Source: Aquabacterium sp. (GTDB taxonomy: Bacteria > Pseudomonadota > Gammaproteobacteria > Burkholderiales > Burkholderiaceae_C). From it: a DNA stretch of 6,812 nucleotides. The stretch's first letter is position 1; the number at the start of each line of letters is the position of its first letter. The notes beneath the pieces are model-generated. The model did not search any database and was not told the DNA's origin. It saw only the letters and a list, made by a program, of their open reading frames with translations. Both the position numbers and the translations under genes were made by a program. Of this stretch, positions 6,084-6,812 are shown piece after piece. The stretch covers positions 1 through 6,812 of the forward strand of contig JAGNPA010000099.1 of assembly GCA_017989885.1 (NCBI GenBank), given 5' to 3'.

Positions 6084-6812
6084 TCAGGCCAGACGTGCGC
6101 GGTGGCGGGCCACCTGGGCGCGCACCTGTTCCGGCGCGGTGCCACCCAGGATGTTGCGGGCGTTGAGCGAGCCGCGCAGGCTCAGCACCTCGTAGACATC
6201 GGGCTCGATGGCCGGGTTGTAGGCCTTGAGCTTGTCGAGTGGCAGCTCCGACAGGTCGACACCGGCGGCAATCGCGTCCTTCACGGCGTGGGCGACCACC
6301 TCGTGCGCGTCGCGGAAAGGCAGCCCCTTCTTGACCAGGTAGTCGGCCAGGTCGGTGGCGGTGGCGTAGCCCTTCTTGGCCGCGCGCTCCATCGCTTCGG
6401 GCTTGACGGTGATGCCGGCAGCCATCTCGGCGAAGATGCGCAGGGTGTCCTTCAACGTGTCCACCGTGTCGAACAGCGGCTCCTTGTCTTCCTGGTTGTC
6501 CTTGTTGTAGGCCAGGGGCTGGCCCTTCATCAGGGTGATCAGGCCCATCAGGTGACCGACCACACGGCCGGTCTTGCCGCGCGCCAGTTCGGGCACGTCG
6601 GGGTTCTTCTTCTGCGGCATGATGGACGAGCCGGTGCAGAAGCGGTCGGCCAGGTCGATGAAGCCGAAGCTCTGGCTCATCCACAGGATCAGCTCTTCGC
6701 TCAGGCGCGAGACGTGCACCATCAGCAGCGAGGCGGCGGCCGTGAACTCGATGGCGAAGTCGCGCTCGGACACGCCGTCCAGACTGTTCTGGCAGACGGC
6801 GGGCTGACCGGC
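6084..6812 (-). CDS. argH: Argininosuccinate lyase (C-terminal part; 5' end beyond window)
   Basis: ArgH cleaves argininosuccinate to arginine and fumarate, the last step of arginine synthesis, as a cytosolic homotetramer of the fumarase/aspartase superfamily. The 242 residues visible are roughly the C-terminal half of a protein usually about 460 long; the frame is open to the window edge, so the gene continues to the right. The signature [11 protein letters not shown] (residues 61-71 of the visible part) is the flexible loop with the catalytic serine. It is preceded by [18 protein letters not shown] and followed by [12 protein letters not shown] and [19 protein letters not shown], all typical of the family. 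The C-terminal region includes [26 protein letters not shown], the helical domain seen in ArgH. The GTG at 6773-6771 is internal, not a start. The gene ends in a strong intrinsic terminator and has no operon partner in view. Confidence 0.96.
   Translation of the reverse strand, partial: AGQPAVCQNSLDGVSERDFAIEFTAAASLLMVHVSRLSEELILWMSQSFGFIDLADRFCTGSSIMPQKKNPDVPELARGKTGRVVGHLMGLITLMKGQPLAYNKDNQEDKEPLFDTVDTLKDTLRIFAEMAAGITVKPEAMERAAKKGYATATDLADYLVKKGLPFRDAHEVVAHAVKDAIAAGVDLSELPLDKLKAYNPAIEPDVYEVLSLRGSLNARNILGGTAPEQVRAQVARHRARLA

Noticed and set aside
1..6812. Mobile elements, CRISPR arrays, tRNA or rRNA genes, toxin-antitoxin pairs
   Set aside because: Reading both strands I found no direct-repeat arrays, transposase or integrase motifs, cloverleaf-like segments or small gene pairs.

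Overview
This GC-rich window looks like a chromosomal segment of a betaproteobacterium of the order Burkholderiales, most likely Comamonadaceae or a close relative. That placement rests on the strong G/C third-position bias, the character of the Dxs, IspA and ArgH proteins, and the gene order; it is inference from recalled family features, not a database result. I see no insertion sequence, phage gene, CRISPR array, tRNA or rRNA, and nothing suggests recent transfer.

Left part (1-1882, minus strand): a Rieske-type non-haem iron oxygenase alpha subunit is followed by an EamA/DMT-type membrane transporter that runs off the left edge. The two lie close together in one direction and are probably co-transcribed. 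The oxygenase's substrate is not evident, and no reductase or ferredoxin partner is in view.

Middle (1883-5395): a 406-bp divergent intergenic region separates the oxygenase from the plus-strand cluster xseB-ispA-dxs. xseB encodes the exonuclease VII small subunit. It overlaps ispA (farnesyl diphosphate synthase) by four bases (ATGA), and dxs (1-deoxy-D-xylulose-5-phosphate synthase) follows after 33 bp. Dxs makes the first intermediate of the MEP pathway and IspA makes the C15 isoprenoid precursor, so the operon joins the entry and an early branch-point of isoprenoid synthesis. This gene order is widely conserved in Proteobacteria.

Right part (5396-6812): dxs converges on a minus-strand bacteriohemerythrin gene across a strong hairpin. 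Upstream of the hemerythrin gene lies the 3' part of argH (argininosuccinate lyase), also on the minus strand, which ends in a textbook intrinsic terminator. Between that terminator and the hemerythrin start is a perfect TTGA-N6-TCAA palindrome, the core of an FNR/FixK/Dnr-type site. It is centred exactly 41.5 bp upstream of the start point implied by a TAnnnT -10-like element. This oxygen-responsive-looking promoter in front of an oxygen-binding protein is the most interesting signal here. Overall the window is mostly ordinary core genome, and I found no convincing new multi-gene system.
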